Positions 33,923 through 43,570 are shown, counted from the stretch's first letter. The stretch is 64,000 bases of DNA from Sphingomonas sp. IW22 (GCF_041321155.1 NZ_JBGGWB010000001.1:62001-126000), one strand, 5' to 3'. A program made the numbers and translations. Notes: generated by a model from the letters alone, not told the origin.

Positions 33923-36523
33923 ATGTTCCTCAACGATACAAGCGTTACCGGACTCGAGATTGCGAGCCGCGACTGGTCCGGGACGCCATTAGGCTCGATA
34001 GAGGGGTGGCCGCCCGCGCTACGCACGACACTCGCGCTAATGCTGGCCAGTCCGACACCCATGTTCCTCGCATGGGGACCGGACCTGCGATGCTTCTACA
34101 ATGATGCCTATCGGCCGATCCTCGGCTATCGGCTCCAGAGCGCGCTTGGTCGGCCGTTTCGTGAGGTTTGGGCGACTATCTGGAGCGATATCGAACCACT
34201 GGTGAATGCAGCGCTTGCCGGCGAGAGCCAGATCGTAACGGACATGCGTCTTGATGTAAGCCGCAGCGGAGCGCCTGAGGAGAGTTGGTGGACCTTCACT
34301 TATTCGCCAGCGTATTATGACGCTGGTAGCATTGCAGGTTTATTCTGCGTCACGGGCGAGACCACGTCGCGCGTGGTCGCCGAACGCGACCGAGATGCGG
34401 CTGACGATCGCCTGCAACTGGCACTATCGGCAGGCAACAGCATCGGCGTTTGGGATTGGGACGTCATCAACGATCGGCTGACTGCGGATACGCGGTTCGC
34501 CACTCTTTACGGCGTCGAGCCTGATCAGGCGGCAAAAGGCGCGCCGATTGCCGAGTTTTTCAACGGTATCCATCCCGACGATTTGCCGCGTGTGCAGGCG
34601 GAAATCGGAAGGGTGATGGCCGGCGACGGTAATTTCGCCTCTGAGTACCGATTACTCGACAAGGACGGCACGATCCGATGGGTTGCAGCGCAAGGGCGCT
34701 GTATTTTCGATGACGAGGGCAAATGCGTTCGTTTTCCGGGTGCCAGCTACGACATCACCCAACGCATGGTGTCCGATCTGGCCCTGAAAGCGGCTAAGGC
34801 GGAACGTGAATTCGTCATCGACCTGACGGTAGCTCAGCGCAAGCTGAGCGATCCCGAGGCTATCATACGGCTTTCCGCCGAAATGCTCGGGCACCGTCTC
34901 GGCATCAATAGAGTCGGCTATTACCGTTTGGTCGGCGCCAAACATCTTCGCCATGGTTGTAACTGGACGGACGGAACATTGGCTCCGTTGACGGGCATCG
35001 AACCCGTTAGCCGCTTCGGTAAGCGCGCCGAGCAGTTGAGACGGCGTGGAAAGACGCTGGTGTTCAGCGACAGCCGACATGATGATGAGCATGATTTCCT
35101 TCCTTTGGCTGATCAGGGCGTGCTCTCGGGCGTGTGTGTGCCGCTTATGCAAGAAGGCGTCTGGCAAGCGGGTATGTATCTGCACCACGCCGAAGTAAGG
35201 CATTGGACTGCGGCGGAGATTGCGCTGGCCAAGGAAGTAGTCGATTTAACATGGTTGGCAGTGGACCGCGCGCAAGCCGTGATGCGGCTCAACCAACTGG
35301 TCAATAAGCAGAACGCGGCGCTTGTTGAAGCAAGCACTGAAATCAAGAGCGAGGCTACGGCGCGCTCCGCTGCCGAATTGCAAGTTCGTCAGCTTCAGAA
35401 GATGGAAGCAGTGGGCCAGCTTACCGGTGGTATCGCCCACGACTTCAACAACATGCTGGCTGTCGTCATCGGCGGCCTCAACCTTGCCCAGCGCCGGCTG
35501 GACCGGGGTGAAACCGACATCAAGCGTTTTATGGACGGTGCCATGGAAGGCGCAACACGTGCCGCCGCCCTGACACAGCGCTTGCTAGCCTTTTCGCGCC
35601 AGCAACCGCTTGCGCCCGAAAGCATCGACGCGAACCGCCTGGTCAACGGTCTGACAGAACTACTCGCTCGAACGCTGGGTGAGCGGGTGCGACTCGAAAC
35701 GATATTAACGCCCGGTCTATGGAAGACGCTTGCCGATCCGGTCCAGCTTGAAAACGTCATCGTAAACCTGGCGGTCAATGCCCGCGACGCGATGCCCGAT
35801 GGCGGGCGCCTGACGATCGAAACCGGCAATGCCGATGTCGATGCCGATTACGCGCTGGAAGCCGAGGTGCCGGACGGTCACTATGTCATGATAGCCGTGA
35901 GCGACACCGGTACGGGCATGTCACAAGAGGTATTGGCAAAGGCCTTTGAACCCTTCTTCACGACTAAAGGCGTCGGCAAGGGCACGGGCCTGGGCCTTAG
36001 CCAGGTCTTCGGCTTCGTCCGCCAATCTGGCGGTCACGTCAAAATTTATTCGGAGGTCGGTCATGGGACAACGATCAAGGTCTACTTGCCGCGTACCTTA
36101 GATGGAGAGATGCAGCCTGTAACGAGGCGCGCGCCGGTTCTTGCACGTGCTGGATCGCCCGATGAGATCATCATGGTGGTGGAGGATGAGGAGCGCGTGC
36201 GCAACTTCTCCACGGAAGCGTTGCGGGAGTTGGGCTATACCGTCCTTCACGCAGCCAGCGGCCCAGCGGCATTAGCCTTGATAGATGCCGGGCAGGATGT
36301 CACGCTGCTCTTTACCGATGTCGTTATGCCGGAGATGACGGGACGGCAGCTCGCCGACGAGGCAATCAAGAGACTGCCGGATTTGAAAGTCGTCTATACG
36401 ACCGGATACACCCGCAATGCGATCGTCCACAATGGCGTGATCGATCCCGGGACCAACTTTCTGGCCAAACCGTTCGGGATCGATCAGCTTGCTGCCAAGA
36501 TACGTGAGGCGTTGGACGGCTAG
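33923..36523 (+). CDS. Soluble PAS-PAS-GAF hybrid histidine kinase
   Basis: 866 residues with no membrane segment. Order: PAS-like domain (about 35-155), a second PAS with PAC motif ending DITQRM (about 165-285), GAF (about 295-450), HisKA with H506 in GGIAHDFNNML, HATPase_c (GKGTGLGLSQVFG) and a C-terminal receiver with D799 in LLFTDVVMPEMTG. This HK-REC order is common in Rhizobiales and Sphingomonads, sometimes sensing light or redox via PAS; no LOV cysteine motif is evident. Third codon positions are less GC-rich than in neighbouring core genes, in keeping with its place in an accessory region. No separate response regulator lies beside it. Confidence 0.9.
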   Translation: MFLNDTSVTGLEIASRDWSGTPLGSIEGWPPALRTTLALMLASPTPMFLAWGPDLRCFYNDAYRPILGYRLQSALGRPFREVWATIWSDIEPLVNAALAGESQIVTDMRLDVSRSGAPEESWWTFTYSPAYYDAGSIAGLFCVTGETTSRVVAERDRDAADDRLQLALSAGNSIGVWDWDVINDRLTADTRFATLYGVEPDQAAKGAPIAEFFNGIHPDDLPRVQAEIGRVMAGDGNFASEYRLLDKDGTIRWVAAQGRCIFDDEGKCVRFPGASYDITQRMVSDLALKAAKAEREFVIDLTVAQRKLSDPEAIIRLSAEMLGHRLGINRVGYYRLVGAKHLRHGCNWTDGTLAPLTGIEPVSRFGKRAEQLRRRGKTLVFSDSRHDDEHDFLPLADQGVLSGVCVPLMQEGVWQAGMYLHHAEVRHWTAAEIALAKEVVDLTWLAVDRAQAVMRLNQLVNKQNAALVEASTEIKSEATARSAAELQVRQLQKMEAVGQLTGGIAHDFNNMLAVVIGGLNLAQRRLDRGETDIKRFMDGAMEGATRAAALTQRLLAFSRQQPLAPESIDANRLVNGLTELLARTLGERVRLETILTPGLWKTLADPVQLENVIVNLAVNARDAMPDGGRLTIETGNADVDADYALEAEVPDGHYVMIAVSDTGTGMSQEVLAKAFEPFFTTKGVGKGTGLGLSQVFGFVRQSGGHVKIYSEVGHGTTIKVYLPRTLDGEMQPVTRRAPVLARAGSPDEIIMVVEDEERVRNFSTEALRELGYTVLHAASGPAALALIDAGQDVTLLFTDVVMPEMTGRQLADEAIKRLPDLKVVYTTGYTRNAIVHNGVIDPGTNFLAKPFGIDQLAAKIREALDG

Positions 36524-36858
36524 CTCGCAATCATGTCGCGAAAGGTGCCGAAGCGCTTCGGGGTTCGTGTCGCAGACAGGGCGTTTTCCGCAGGTCGCCC
36601 AGCAAGGACCTCTAGTTAAACCGCGTAGCCCTCACCCCTTCGTGTTTAAACAGGTAGGAGAAATGGCTGCGTCGAACTATCCCGTCGCAGACTACGGAGC
36701 GGGGGCGCGATTGCGCCGTTTTTGTATATCCTGCATCGGACGGCCGCGATGCCGGACATTCGGAATTGGCCGGCGCCGGATGATCGGCCAGCGAACTGGA
36801 TATTCACGAGGGCAGCCAGAACGCCGGTAGGTCGAATGTGCCAACGCCAGCCGTCCGA
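36524..36858. other. Intergenic region with a 14-bp palindrome
   Basis: About 335 bp between the kinase and the convergent TPR gene. It holds a perfect palindrome CCGAAGCGCTTCGG at 36548-36561, 25 bp after the kinase stop, which may be part of a transcription-end structure or a protein-binding site. I see no gene or T-tract terminator. Confidence 0.45.
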
Positions 36859-38628
36859 TTACAGGCGCTCCATCCGAAGCCAGCGCCTGTCGCCCAGCCA
36901 GGCCTTGTCGAATGCCCGCCGGGCCGCTGCGGCTTCGAGCTTGTGCCCTTGCGCGGCCTCGCTTCGGGCAAGGCCATAGAGAATCCAGCCGTTGTCAGGG
37001 GTCTGCACCAGAGCTGCACGGAAGGCCTGACTTGCAGCGCGGTAATCGCCGGCAAGGAACAGGGCCCCGCCGAGAGACTGCTGGACCGGATAGTACCAGT
37101 ATGCAGGTTCCTGGTAGGGCAATCGCGCCTCGATCGCCGCGGCTTTGCGGAAATAGCCGATCGCATCCGCATACCGACGTTGGGCCGTGGCATGCTTGCC
37201 GCGTGCGACGGCCTCCGCCAGCGCAAGTAGGTCGGGCGCCGGAACACCTTGTTCGATCATTCCGGCGAAGGCATTTGAAGCCTTTAGCCGGTTAATCGCC
37301 GCCAGTTCCGCCTCGAAGCCGGACTGGTCGCCTAGCCGGGACTGGGCGATGGCTCTGGCAAAGTGGCGCATCGCTGCGGCGTAAGGCAGTCGCGGATCGG
37401 GCGCGGGCATCGCCAGGATTGCTGTCGACTTGGCAAACTGGGCCATGGCCAGGAACGGCGCCGCGTCGATTGCCTGGATCCACGCGATCCGGGCGGAGGT
37501 CTCTGGGTCGAGCACGGTGCGTAACCGCTGCGCTTCGCGGATGGCGGTGCGCATGTCGCCCGCCATCTGCGCCGAGGTCACGATAAAATGGATATTGTGC
37601 GGGTAATAGCCATAGCGGACCAGGCTTTGGTCGTTGGTGCCGCGAATGAAGGCCTCGTCAGCCCTGGCAGCCGCTACGTTCACCCGGATCGAATCCGCAT
37701 GGCGTCCGAGCCGCTGATAGATATGCCCTGGCATATGCACGAGATGACCCGCAGTCGGCGCTGACGGAACCGACAGCCGATCTGCGGCAGCTTCGGCACG
37801 CTGCGGATCGCTCGCTTCCAGCAGGTGAATGTAGAGGTGGCCGGCCTGCGCATGGGCGGGATTGCGGCGGACGACACTTTCGACCAGTCGCACCGCATCG
37901 CCGCTGCGGCCGATCGGTGTCCTCTTGTCGCTTTCCCAGTAGTTCCAGGGACTGGTGTCCATTGCCGCCTCGGCCGCCAGCACCGCTACATCGTCGTCCT
38001 GCGGGAAACGCGCCGCAGCCGCGATCATCGCATCGGCGTAGGCCGCGTCCAAGGCAGCACGATCTGCCTCGGGATCGCGCGAATAGCGAAGCGCCAGCGC
38101 TTCGATCAGCGCGCGTTCGAGCGGCGATACCTTATCCCTCATCGCCATTGCGCGGTCGATTGCACCGAGCGCGGCCGGCCGGTCGCGCTCGTCCATCGGC
38201 GCATTGATGTTCGGACCGAGCGCAACCGCCTCGCCCCACCAGCACATCGCGCAACCGGGATCAATGCGTTGCGCCTCGCGGAAGGAACGGACCGCGCCTG
38301 CGTGACTGAAGCCGTAGGTCAACAGCAGGCCCTGGCTGAAGTAGCGCTGTGCTTGCGGTGAATTCGTGGTCACCCGGAATGCAGATCGGGTAAGGTCGGC
38401 AAACAGCGGGATGGCAGCGGCCTGGCTGGCCGGCGCGGCTGCCGCCGAGGACATCAGGAGGTTTCGGGTCAGGCTAAGGCTGCCGTCGCGAGAGCCACAG
38501 ATCAGTTTGGCGACTTCGCTGGGATCTAGGGCCGAAGCCTCCGGAGATGTCAGGCTCAGCGAGGGGGCAAAGCTTGCCAGCGTCAAGCCAAGACCAACCA
38601 AGGCGGCGGATTTCAACTTGTGACGCAC
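36859..38628 (-). CDS. Large exported tetratricopeptide-repeat protein
   Basis: 589 residues. The N-terminus (HKLKSAALVGLGLTLASFAP) is a signal or anchor. Repeats run through most of the protein: YFSQGLLLTYGFSHAGAVRSF, then RIDPGCAMCWWGEAVALGPN, AGHLYIHLLEASDPQ and HMPGHIYQRLGRHADS, and further TPRs at the C-terminus. The CAMCWWGEA and HxPGHIYxRLGR segments are typical of a family of bacterial TPR proteins of unknown function. I chose GTG 38628 because GGGGA is 7 nt upstream; the longer frame adds about 17 residues without signal character. It stands alone in the accessory region. Confidence 0.8.
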   Translation of the reverse strand: MRHKLKSAALVGLGLTLASFAPSLSLTSPEASALDPSEVAKLICGSRDGSLSLTRNLLMSSAAAAPASQAAAIPLFADLTRSAFRVTTNSPQAQRYFSQGLLLTYGFSHAGAVRSFREAQRIDPGCAMCWWGEAVALGPNINAPMDERDRPAALGAIDRAMAMRDKVSPLERALIEALALRYSRDPEADRAALDAAYADAMIAAAARFPQDDDVAVLAAEAAMDTSPWNYWESDKRTPIGRSGDAVRLVESVVRRNPAHAQAGHLYIHLLEASDPQRAEAAADRLSVPSAPTAGHLVHMPGHIYQRLGRHADSIRVNVAAARADEAFIRGTNDQSLVRYGYYPHNIHFIVTSAQMAGDMRTAIREAQRLRTVLDPETSARIAWIQAIDAAPFLAMAQFAKSTAILAMPAPDPRLPYAAAMRHFARAIAQSRLGDQSGFEAELAAINRLKASNAFAGMIEQGVPAPDLLALAEAVARGKHATAQRRYADAIGYFRKAAAIEARLPYQEPAYWYYPVQQSLGGALFLAGDYRAASQAFRAALVQTPDNGWILYGLARSEAAQGHKLEAAAARRAFDKAWLGDRRWLRMERL

Positions 38629-39413
38629 AACAGTTCCCCATGTGAAAAGGACGTTTGAGCGATCTGCACAAGGTATCACATATTGTGAGCAGTTCCAGGC
38701 AAAGGTATGCGATCATCTTCTGACTGAGCGGCTAGAACGGAGACTGACAAAAACGATTGGATATGGGCAGTTCGGTGTGAATTGAAAGCCGTTTCGCTCC
38801 GCTGAATGTCAGCTTTTGCGATTTTCCGCGTCCGAACCGGATTGGCAGCAAGCGGCCCAGTTTCGGCCGCGACGGGTCGCCAGAATGGGCGTTAGCGCTT
38901 GGGCAGTGAGCGAACGGCTGCGAGCGTCCGCAACTTGGTCCAAGCAGCTTCATCCGACCTTTAAGTCATCATGGATGTGAATCAATGCGATGGGGGTCCT
39001 TTTCTTATTGTCGCTTTCAGTCCACGCTGAACCACGAAGCACGGCCGAGGCCGCGCTTCGGTGATGACGAGGATCTCCGGAATACCGCTGGCGGACCCTC
39101 GGCCAACGTCGTCACCTAGGCCGGGGGTCTGTCAGCGGCAGTCCGTGAGCACGCTCTCGCGTTGGATCATAAAGAACCCCTCGCACACCAGGCGTCAGCG
39201 CGCCGTGCGGAGGTGGACGAAACCCGACCTAGTCCGACATCGTTCGTCCAACCGCTGATCTCCTTAATAGAGGAGATGAACTCCGTCGGGTTGGGATACG
39301 AATGCCTCGCGAACATCGCGGGCCGTTCGGATCAGAACACCCGTTCGATCCGCCCCGACAAGGGCAAGGATGAGGGCAGTTTCGAGACCATCGGTTCTCG
39401 AAAGGGAAATGGC
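38629..39413. other. Intergenic stretch, no supported gene
   Basis: About 785 bp. Some short open frames are present, but none has a recognisable motif or a good start and I treat them as non-coding. It must contain the promoter of the TPR gene (at its left end) and that of the small accessory gene (at its right end). The only structural note is AT-richer sequence around 38990-39020. Confidence 0.5.
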
Positions 39414-39614
39414 GTGCGCGTATCGCGCAAGAAGAACCCGATTAGCGCGGCGGCGATTCGACGCGTTCTCGACGCGGCAAGCAAGGCGGGATTCGCTGTC
39501 GGGCATATCGAGGTGCAGCCGGACGGCACGATCCGTCTGAGCGCTGGCGGAGCATTTCAGCCCGTTTCACAAAACCCGAACGGCATCTTCGACGAGTGGG
39601 AAGCTGGCCTGTGA
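39414..39614 (+). CDS. Small accessory protein preceding the tyrosine recombinase
   Basis: 66 residues. The sequence ISAAAIRRVLDAASKAGFAV then EVQPDGTIRLSAGG has a helix followed by a strand pair, like the short protein found directly upstream of many alphaproteobacterial tyrosine integrases, perhaps an excisionase-like or accessory factor. Start GTG 39414 has AGGG 8 nt upstream; the open frame extends further upstream but that part is unlike a protein. Its stop overlaps the recombinase start as GTGA. Function is inferred from position only. Confidence 0.6.
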   Translation: MRVSRKKNPISAAAIRRVLDAASKAGFAVGHIEVQPDGTIRLSAGGAFQPVSQNPNGIFDEWEAGL

Positions 39615-40731
39615 TCAAGGGGGTCCACTTCGTGCTTAAGCGTTTGGCCGATGGTGTCAGCCGCTGGTACGTCTATGCGTGGCGTGGCGGTCCGGTCGTC
39701 ATGTCGGCGGATGGACGCAAGCCATCGCTGATGATAAAGGCGCTGAAAAAAGTTGCCATCGCTAGGCGAGAGCGGGACGCGGCACTTAAGCCTGCTCCTA
39801 CGACGATCCAGACGCTGATCGACAAATGGCAGAACAGCCCTGAATGGTCGGACCTGGCGCCCAATACTCAGAAGGCCTGGGGCTCGAGCGTCCGCGCCAT
39901 TCACGCCAAGTGGGGCAAGGTCCCGTTGACAGTCTTCAACGATACGCGAATGATCGCAAAGGTCGTCGACTGGCGCGACCAGCGTCGAGAGACGCCGCGG
40001 CTGCGGACAACGGCGTCACGGTGCAGCGGGGTGACCTCAAGATCAACGTGGCCGAAAAGATCGGGAAGATCTACGTCAACGGCCAGAGAGCGGAGATCTT
40101 CTGGACCAAGGACGATCTGGCGGCCTTTCGAGAAGGCGGCGCGCGAGAAGGATCGCGCGGTCTATGAGGCCGTTCTCTTCTGTTCGGTGACCGGTTGCGA
40201 CGCGAAGACCTCACGCGGGTCACTTGGTCGTCGGTCGGCGATTACGCCATCGTCAAGAAGGCGATGAAAAGCAGTCGATGCAGGCGCCATCTAGCCACGG
40301 TCCCGCGCATCCCGCAATTGGACGACGTGCTGGATCTGCTCGAAGGGCGCTATCGGGCACAGGGTGTCGATACGGTTCTGGTCAATTCCCATGGCGAGCC
40401 CTGGAACCTCGACACACTGAGTAAGGAGGTGGCGCGTATCGTCAAGCTCGCCGGCAGCCTGCACGTCGATTCTGGCGGAGAAGGCGGCGCCCAGCGCAAG
40501 CGGCGCAAGCACCTCCACGACGTCCGCGGCACCTTCGTCACCTATCTCATGACCGAGACCGACCTCTCCGACGCCAAGATCGCCAGCATCATGGCGTGGT
40601 CCGTCGATGAGGTGACGCGGATCCGCCGCATCTACGTTGATGGCACCGCCCGCCAGATCGCGCTCGGCAAGCGCATCGCTCGCGGTCTGACACCGCGGTG
40701 GATGTCAAAAGATGCGGGCCAAGCGTGTTGA
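39611..40731 (+). pseudogene. Frameshifted tyrosine recombinase/integrase
   Basis: The protein is readable only by changing frame three times: near 39995-40003, near 40126 (one extra T, after DDLAAF) and near 40194 (one missing T, at TGLRRED). The second and third changes restore the reading frame to each other. Recombinase features remain across frames: core-binding segment up to VVDWRDQRRETPR, then TGLRREDL (catalytic Arg), HDVRGTF (His-x-x-Arg) and RIRRIYVD (nucleophile Tyr). The central core-binding domain also looks shortened after NGVTV. It is probably an inactive relic; assembly error in short T-runs is the alternative. It points towards tRNA-Gly, 102 bp away. Confidence 0.75.
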
Positions 40732-40770
40732 CGGCGGGATGGGGCTCGTGGCATTGCCTGCCCCGCCCGC

Positions 40771-40824
40771 TGTAAACCGGAATTGTAAACCGGCGCCGCA
40801 CAGAGGGACTTTTCAGCGCTAAGT
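40771..40824 (+). repeat. Element-end-like sequence, right copy
   Basis: Two direct copies of TGTAAACCGG (40771-40780 and 40784-40793) are followed by GCGCTAAGT at 40816-40824. The layout matches that at 33247-33288. It lies just after the recombinase relic and 9 bp before tRNA-Gly, where an attachment or arm-site region is expected. Confidence 0.5.
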
Positions 40825-40833
40825 TGTTGAAAT

Positions 40834-40907
40834 GCGGGTGTAGCTCAATGGTAGAGCAGAAGCTTCCCAAGCTTACGACGGGGGTTCGATTCCCCTCACC
40901 CGCTCCA
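40834..40907 (+). tRNA. tRNA-Gly (anticodon CCC)
   Basis: 74 nt including an encoded CCA. The acceptor stem GCGGGTG pairs with CACCCGC; the D-arm is GCTC...GAGC; the anticodon loop TTCCCAA gives CCC; the T-arm has GGGGG, TTCGATT and CCCCT. One terminal pair of the anticodon stem (G-A) is unpaired, otherwise the cloverleaf is intact. It lies directly downstream of the integrase relic, on the same strand. Confidence 0.93.
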
Positions 40908-40969
40908 GCCCCTTAAACAATGCGGAATGTCGCGGCCCCGACCGCCGATCACGGCCAGGGCCTCACGCT

Positions 40970-42637
40970 TCATTCGTCGATATTGCGGCGAAAGGTTTCC
41001 GGCAGGAACAGCAATCCGATCACCACCGTCGCCGCCGCGATTAGCACCGGATACCATAGCCCATAATAGATATCCCCCGTCGCGGCGACCATCGCGAAGG
41101 CTGCGGTCGGCAGGAAGCCGCCGAACCAGCCATTGGCGATGTGACATGGCAGCGACATCGACGTGTAACGGATACGGCTCGGAAATAACTCCACCAGCAT
41201 CGCCGCGATCGGTCCGTACACCATCGTCACCAGCAGGACGAGGGCGAGCAGGATCAGCACGACGCTTACCCGGTCCGTCTCTGCCGGATCGGCCCGGTCG
41301 GGATAGCCGGCAGCGTACAGTCCGGCCCTGACTTGAGCCTGATAGGCGGCAATGGCGTCCGCTCGCTCGGCACCTGCCACGAGTGAGGGGTCGGGCGCGG
41401 TGAGCGCTGCGTCGCCAATGCGGATCTGCGCGACCGTTCCGGCGCGAGCCGGCACGTTGTTATAGTTGATGCCGTTCTTCGCCAGATATGCCTTTGCAAT
41501 GTCGCAGCTGGTGCTGTCGAACTTGTTGCCGCCGACCGGATCGAACTGGAACGAACATTCCCCCTCGTTCGCGACCACGCTGACCGGCGCCATTTGGACC
41601 GCACGGGCCAATGTCGGGTTTGCCGCGTCGGTCAGGGCATGGAACAGCGGGAAGTAGCTGATGGCAGCAATCGCACAGCCGGTCAGGATGATCGGTTTGC
41701 GCCCTATCCTGTCCGACAGCCATCCGAAAAAGACGAAAAAGGGCGTGCCGATCGCTAGCGCGATGGCGATCAGGATGTTGGCCGTCGCGCCGTCAACCTT
41801 CATGATCTTTTCGAGGTAGAACAGGGCGTAGAACTGGCCAGTGTACCAGACTACCGCCTGCCCCGCGCCCGCGCCGAACAGCGCGATCAGCACCCAGCGC
41901 AAATTCTTCCACTGCCCGAATGCTTCCTGGATCGGGGCCTTCGATGTCGTTCCCTCGTCCTTCATCTTCTGGAAGACCGGGCTTTCCGAGAGCTGCAGGC
42001 GGATCCACATCGACACCGCAAGCAGCACGATCGAAATCAGGAACGGCACGCGCCAGCCCCAGCTTGCGAACGCCGCCTCACCAATCGCGGTACGCAGGCC
42101 GATGACAACCAGCAGCGCGGCGAACAGCCCCATCGTCGCCGTCGTCTGGATCCAGCTGGTGTAAAGGCCCCGCTTCCCCGGCGGCGCATGTTCCGCGACA
42201 TAGGTCGCCGCGCCGCCATATTCGCCGCCCAGTGCCAGCCCCTGAAGCAGCCGCAACGCAACCAGGATGAAGGGGGCCGCAACGCCGATGGTCGCGTAAG
42301 CGGGCAACAGGCCAACGGCAAAGGTCGACAGGCCCATGATCCCCATGGTGACCAGAAACGTGTTCTTGCGCCCGACCAGATCGCCGATGCGGCCGAACAC
42401 CAGCGCACCGAACGGCCGCACCGCAAAACCCGCGGCGAACGCCGCCAGCGCCAGGATGAACCCGGTGGTCTCGTTTACCCCGGAAAAGAACTGCGCCGAA
42501 ATATAGCTGGCCAGCAGGCCGTAGAGATAGAAGTCATACCATTCGAACACCGTCCCAAGCGACGATGCGGCGATCACCAGTTTTTCATTCTGTGTCGCTG
42601 CGTGATGCTTGGGCAGTTCGTCCAATCCCGTCGCCAA
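40970..42637 (-). CDS. MFS transporter of the metabolite:H+ symporter (MHS) family
   Basis: About 555 residues and 12 predicted membrane segments. MHS signatures include SSLGTVFEWYDFYLYG near the N-terminus, AFAAGFAVRPFGALVFG, GRIGDLVGRK and LGGEYGGAATYVAEHAP. An additional loop of roughly 110 residues sits in the C-terminal half, with two cysteines (GECSFQF and STSCDIAK) that could form a periplasmic disulfide. Known members move osmolytes, dicarboxylates or aromatic acids; the substrate here cannot be read. TTG 42637 with GGGGAG upstream is the preferred start; TTG 42655 is possible. It is the first core gene after tRNA-Gly. Confidence 0.85.
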   Translation of the reverse strand: MATGLDELPKHHAATQNEKLVIAASSLGTVFEWYDFYLYGLLASYISAQFFSGVNETTGFILALAAFAAGFAVRPFGALVFGRIGDLVGRKNTFLVTMGIMGLSTFAVGLLPAYATIGVAAPFILVALRLLQGLALGGEYGGAATYVAEHAPPGKRGLYTSWIQTTATMGLFAALLVVIGLRTAIGEAAFASWGWRVPFLISIVLLAVSMWIRLQLSESPVFQKMKDEGTTSKAPIQEAFGQWKNLRWVLIALFGAGAGQAVVWYTGQFYALFYLEKIMKVDGATANILIAIALAIGTPFFVFFGWLSDRIGRKPIILTGCAIAAISYFPLFHALTDAANPTLARAVQMAPVSVVANEGECSFQFDPVGGNKFDSTSCDIAKAYLAKNGINYNNVPARAGTVAQIRIGDAALTAPDPSLVAGAERADAIAAYQAQVRAGLYAAGYPDRADPAETDRVSVVLILLALVLLVTMVYGPIAAMLVELFPSRIRYTSMSLPCHIANGWFGGFLPTAAFAMVAATGDIYYGLWYPVLIAAATVVIGLLFLPETFRRNIDE

Positions 42638-42784
42638 CGCGCCTCTCCCCGGCAAGACCGCTTTTGCGGCTATCGTCGGACCATATGGGCTTCATGCGGA
42701 TGCGGGAAGGGCCGACCTTTCAGGCGATGGTTCGATCGTCGGCGGCGGTTTTCGCCCATCCCGCACGACCAAATCCGCCCTACC

Positions 42785-43570
42785 CTATCGCGCGCGGCGG
42801 CGTTCGATGCCGTAATCGATGCGGATGCGGACCCACTCCCCGATCCGGGGCCGCCCGCCGATGCGCGGTGGGCGCACCCGGAACTGCCACGCCGCCGCCA
42901 GCACCGCGCGGGCAATGTTCGAACGGTCCGGTGATTCGCCCAGCGACACGCAATCTTCAACCCGGTAGTCGGGCGCGGTCCGGCACGCGATCAGCCCCCA
43001 GCCCGGCCCTGTGGCGGTTGAGAGATACCCGCGCAGTTCCTCAGGATATGGCTCGCGATACCAGGACGCTGCGTAGAGCGGCTCGCCATTGGGGGCGGTG
43101 CCGACGCGTTCGGTATCGCCCGGCGTGCCGGTGTCTGGTGGCCCCATTACGGCGCGCCGCGCTGGACGGGCGGGTGCGGGCGCAGGGCGCGCGACATCGG
43201 ACGACGCCACCACATCGCGCGGCATGGGGATATAGGGCAGCGGTACCGGCGGTTGGACCGGGGTCACCACTGGCGGCGTTGGCGCGGGTGGCGCGAGTGC
43301 GGGCGGCTCCGCCGGCGTGTCCTCGGGCACTTCAGCCGCCTCCTCGGCCGCGGCAGGGCGGGCGGGTTCCGGCTCGGCCACTGCCGGTTCCTCCGCCGAC
43401 GGCGCCTCCATGGTGAAGACAGGCGTGGTGCGATCTTCCTCCCGCTCGACATCTCCGGGGCGCAGTGTCAGTAGCAACAGCGCCAGCAGCAGCTCGATCA
43501 GCAGCGCCAGGCCGACCCCCGCCGCACGCCGCCCCAACCCGGCACGAACACGGTCGGGCAAAAGTCGCAA
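42785..43570 (-). CDS. TonB-like proline-rich membrane protein
   Basis: About 261 residues. An N-terminal hydrophobic helix (VGLALLIELLLALLLLTL) is followed by a long Pro/Ala/Glu-rich region of about 110 residues and a C-terminal globular part with YPEELRGYLSTATG, a Cys pair and AAWQFRVRPPRIGGRP. This three-part plan is that of TonB energy transducers, but the final domain is only loosely TonB-like and no exbB/exbD is adjacent. No ATG is near the start; TTG 43570 is assumed. It lies 17 bp after the aldo/keto reductase gene and may share its transcript. Confidence 0.65.
   Translation of the reverse strand: MRLLPDRVRAGLGRRAAGVGLALLIELLLALLLLTLRPGDVEREEDRTTPVFTMEAPSAEEPAVAEPEPARPAAAEEAAEVPEDTPAEPPALAPPAPTPPVVTPVQPPVPLPYIPMPRDVVASSDVARPAPAPARPARRAVMGPPDTGTPGDTERVGTAPNGEPLYAASWYREPYPEELRGYLSTATGPGWGLIACRTAPDYRVEDCVSLGESPDRSNIARAVLAAAWQFRVRPPRIGGRPRIGEWVRIRIDYGIERRRAR

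Noticed and set aside
39061..39258. A 65-residue open frame before the accessory gene.
   Set aside because: No conserved features or credible ribosome-binding site; treated as non-coding.
39990..40200. Programmed frameshifting to express the recombinase.
   Set aside because: Three changes are needed, no slippery heptamer or stimulatory structure is evident, and part of the core-binding domain is missing.
40834..40907. tRNA-Gly as the attachment site of the integrase relic in the usual way.
   Set aside because: The relic lies on the 5' side of the tRNA, while classic insertion uses the 3' end; the tRNA is intact, so the link remains unproven.
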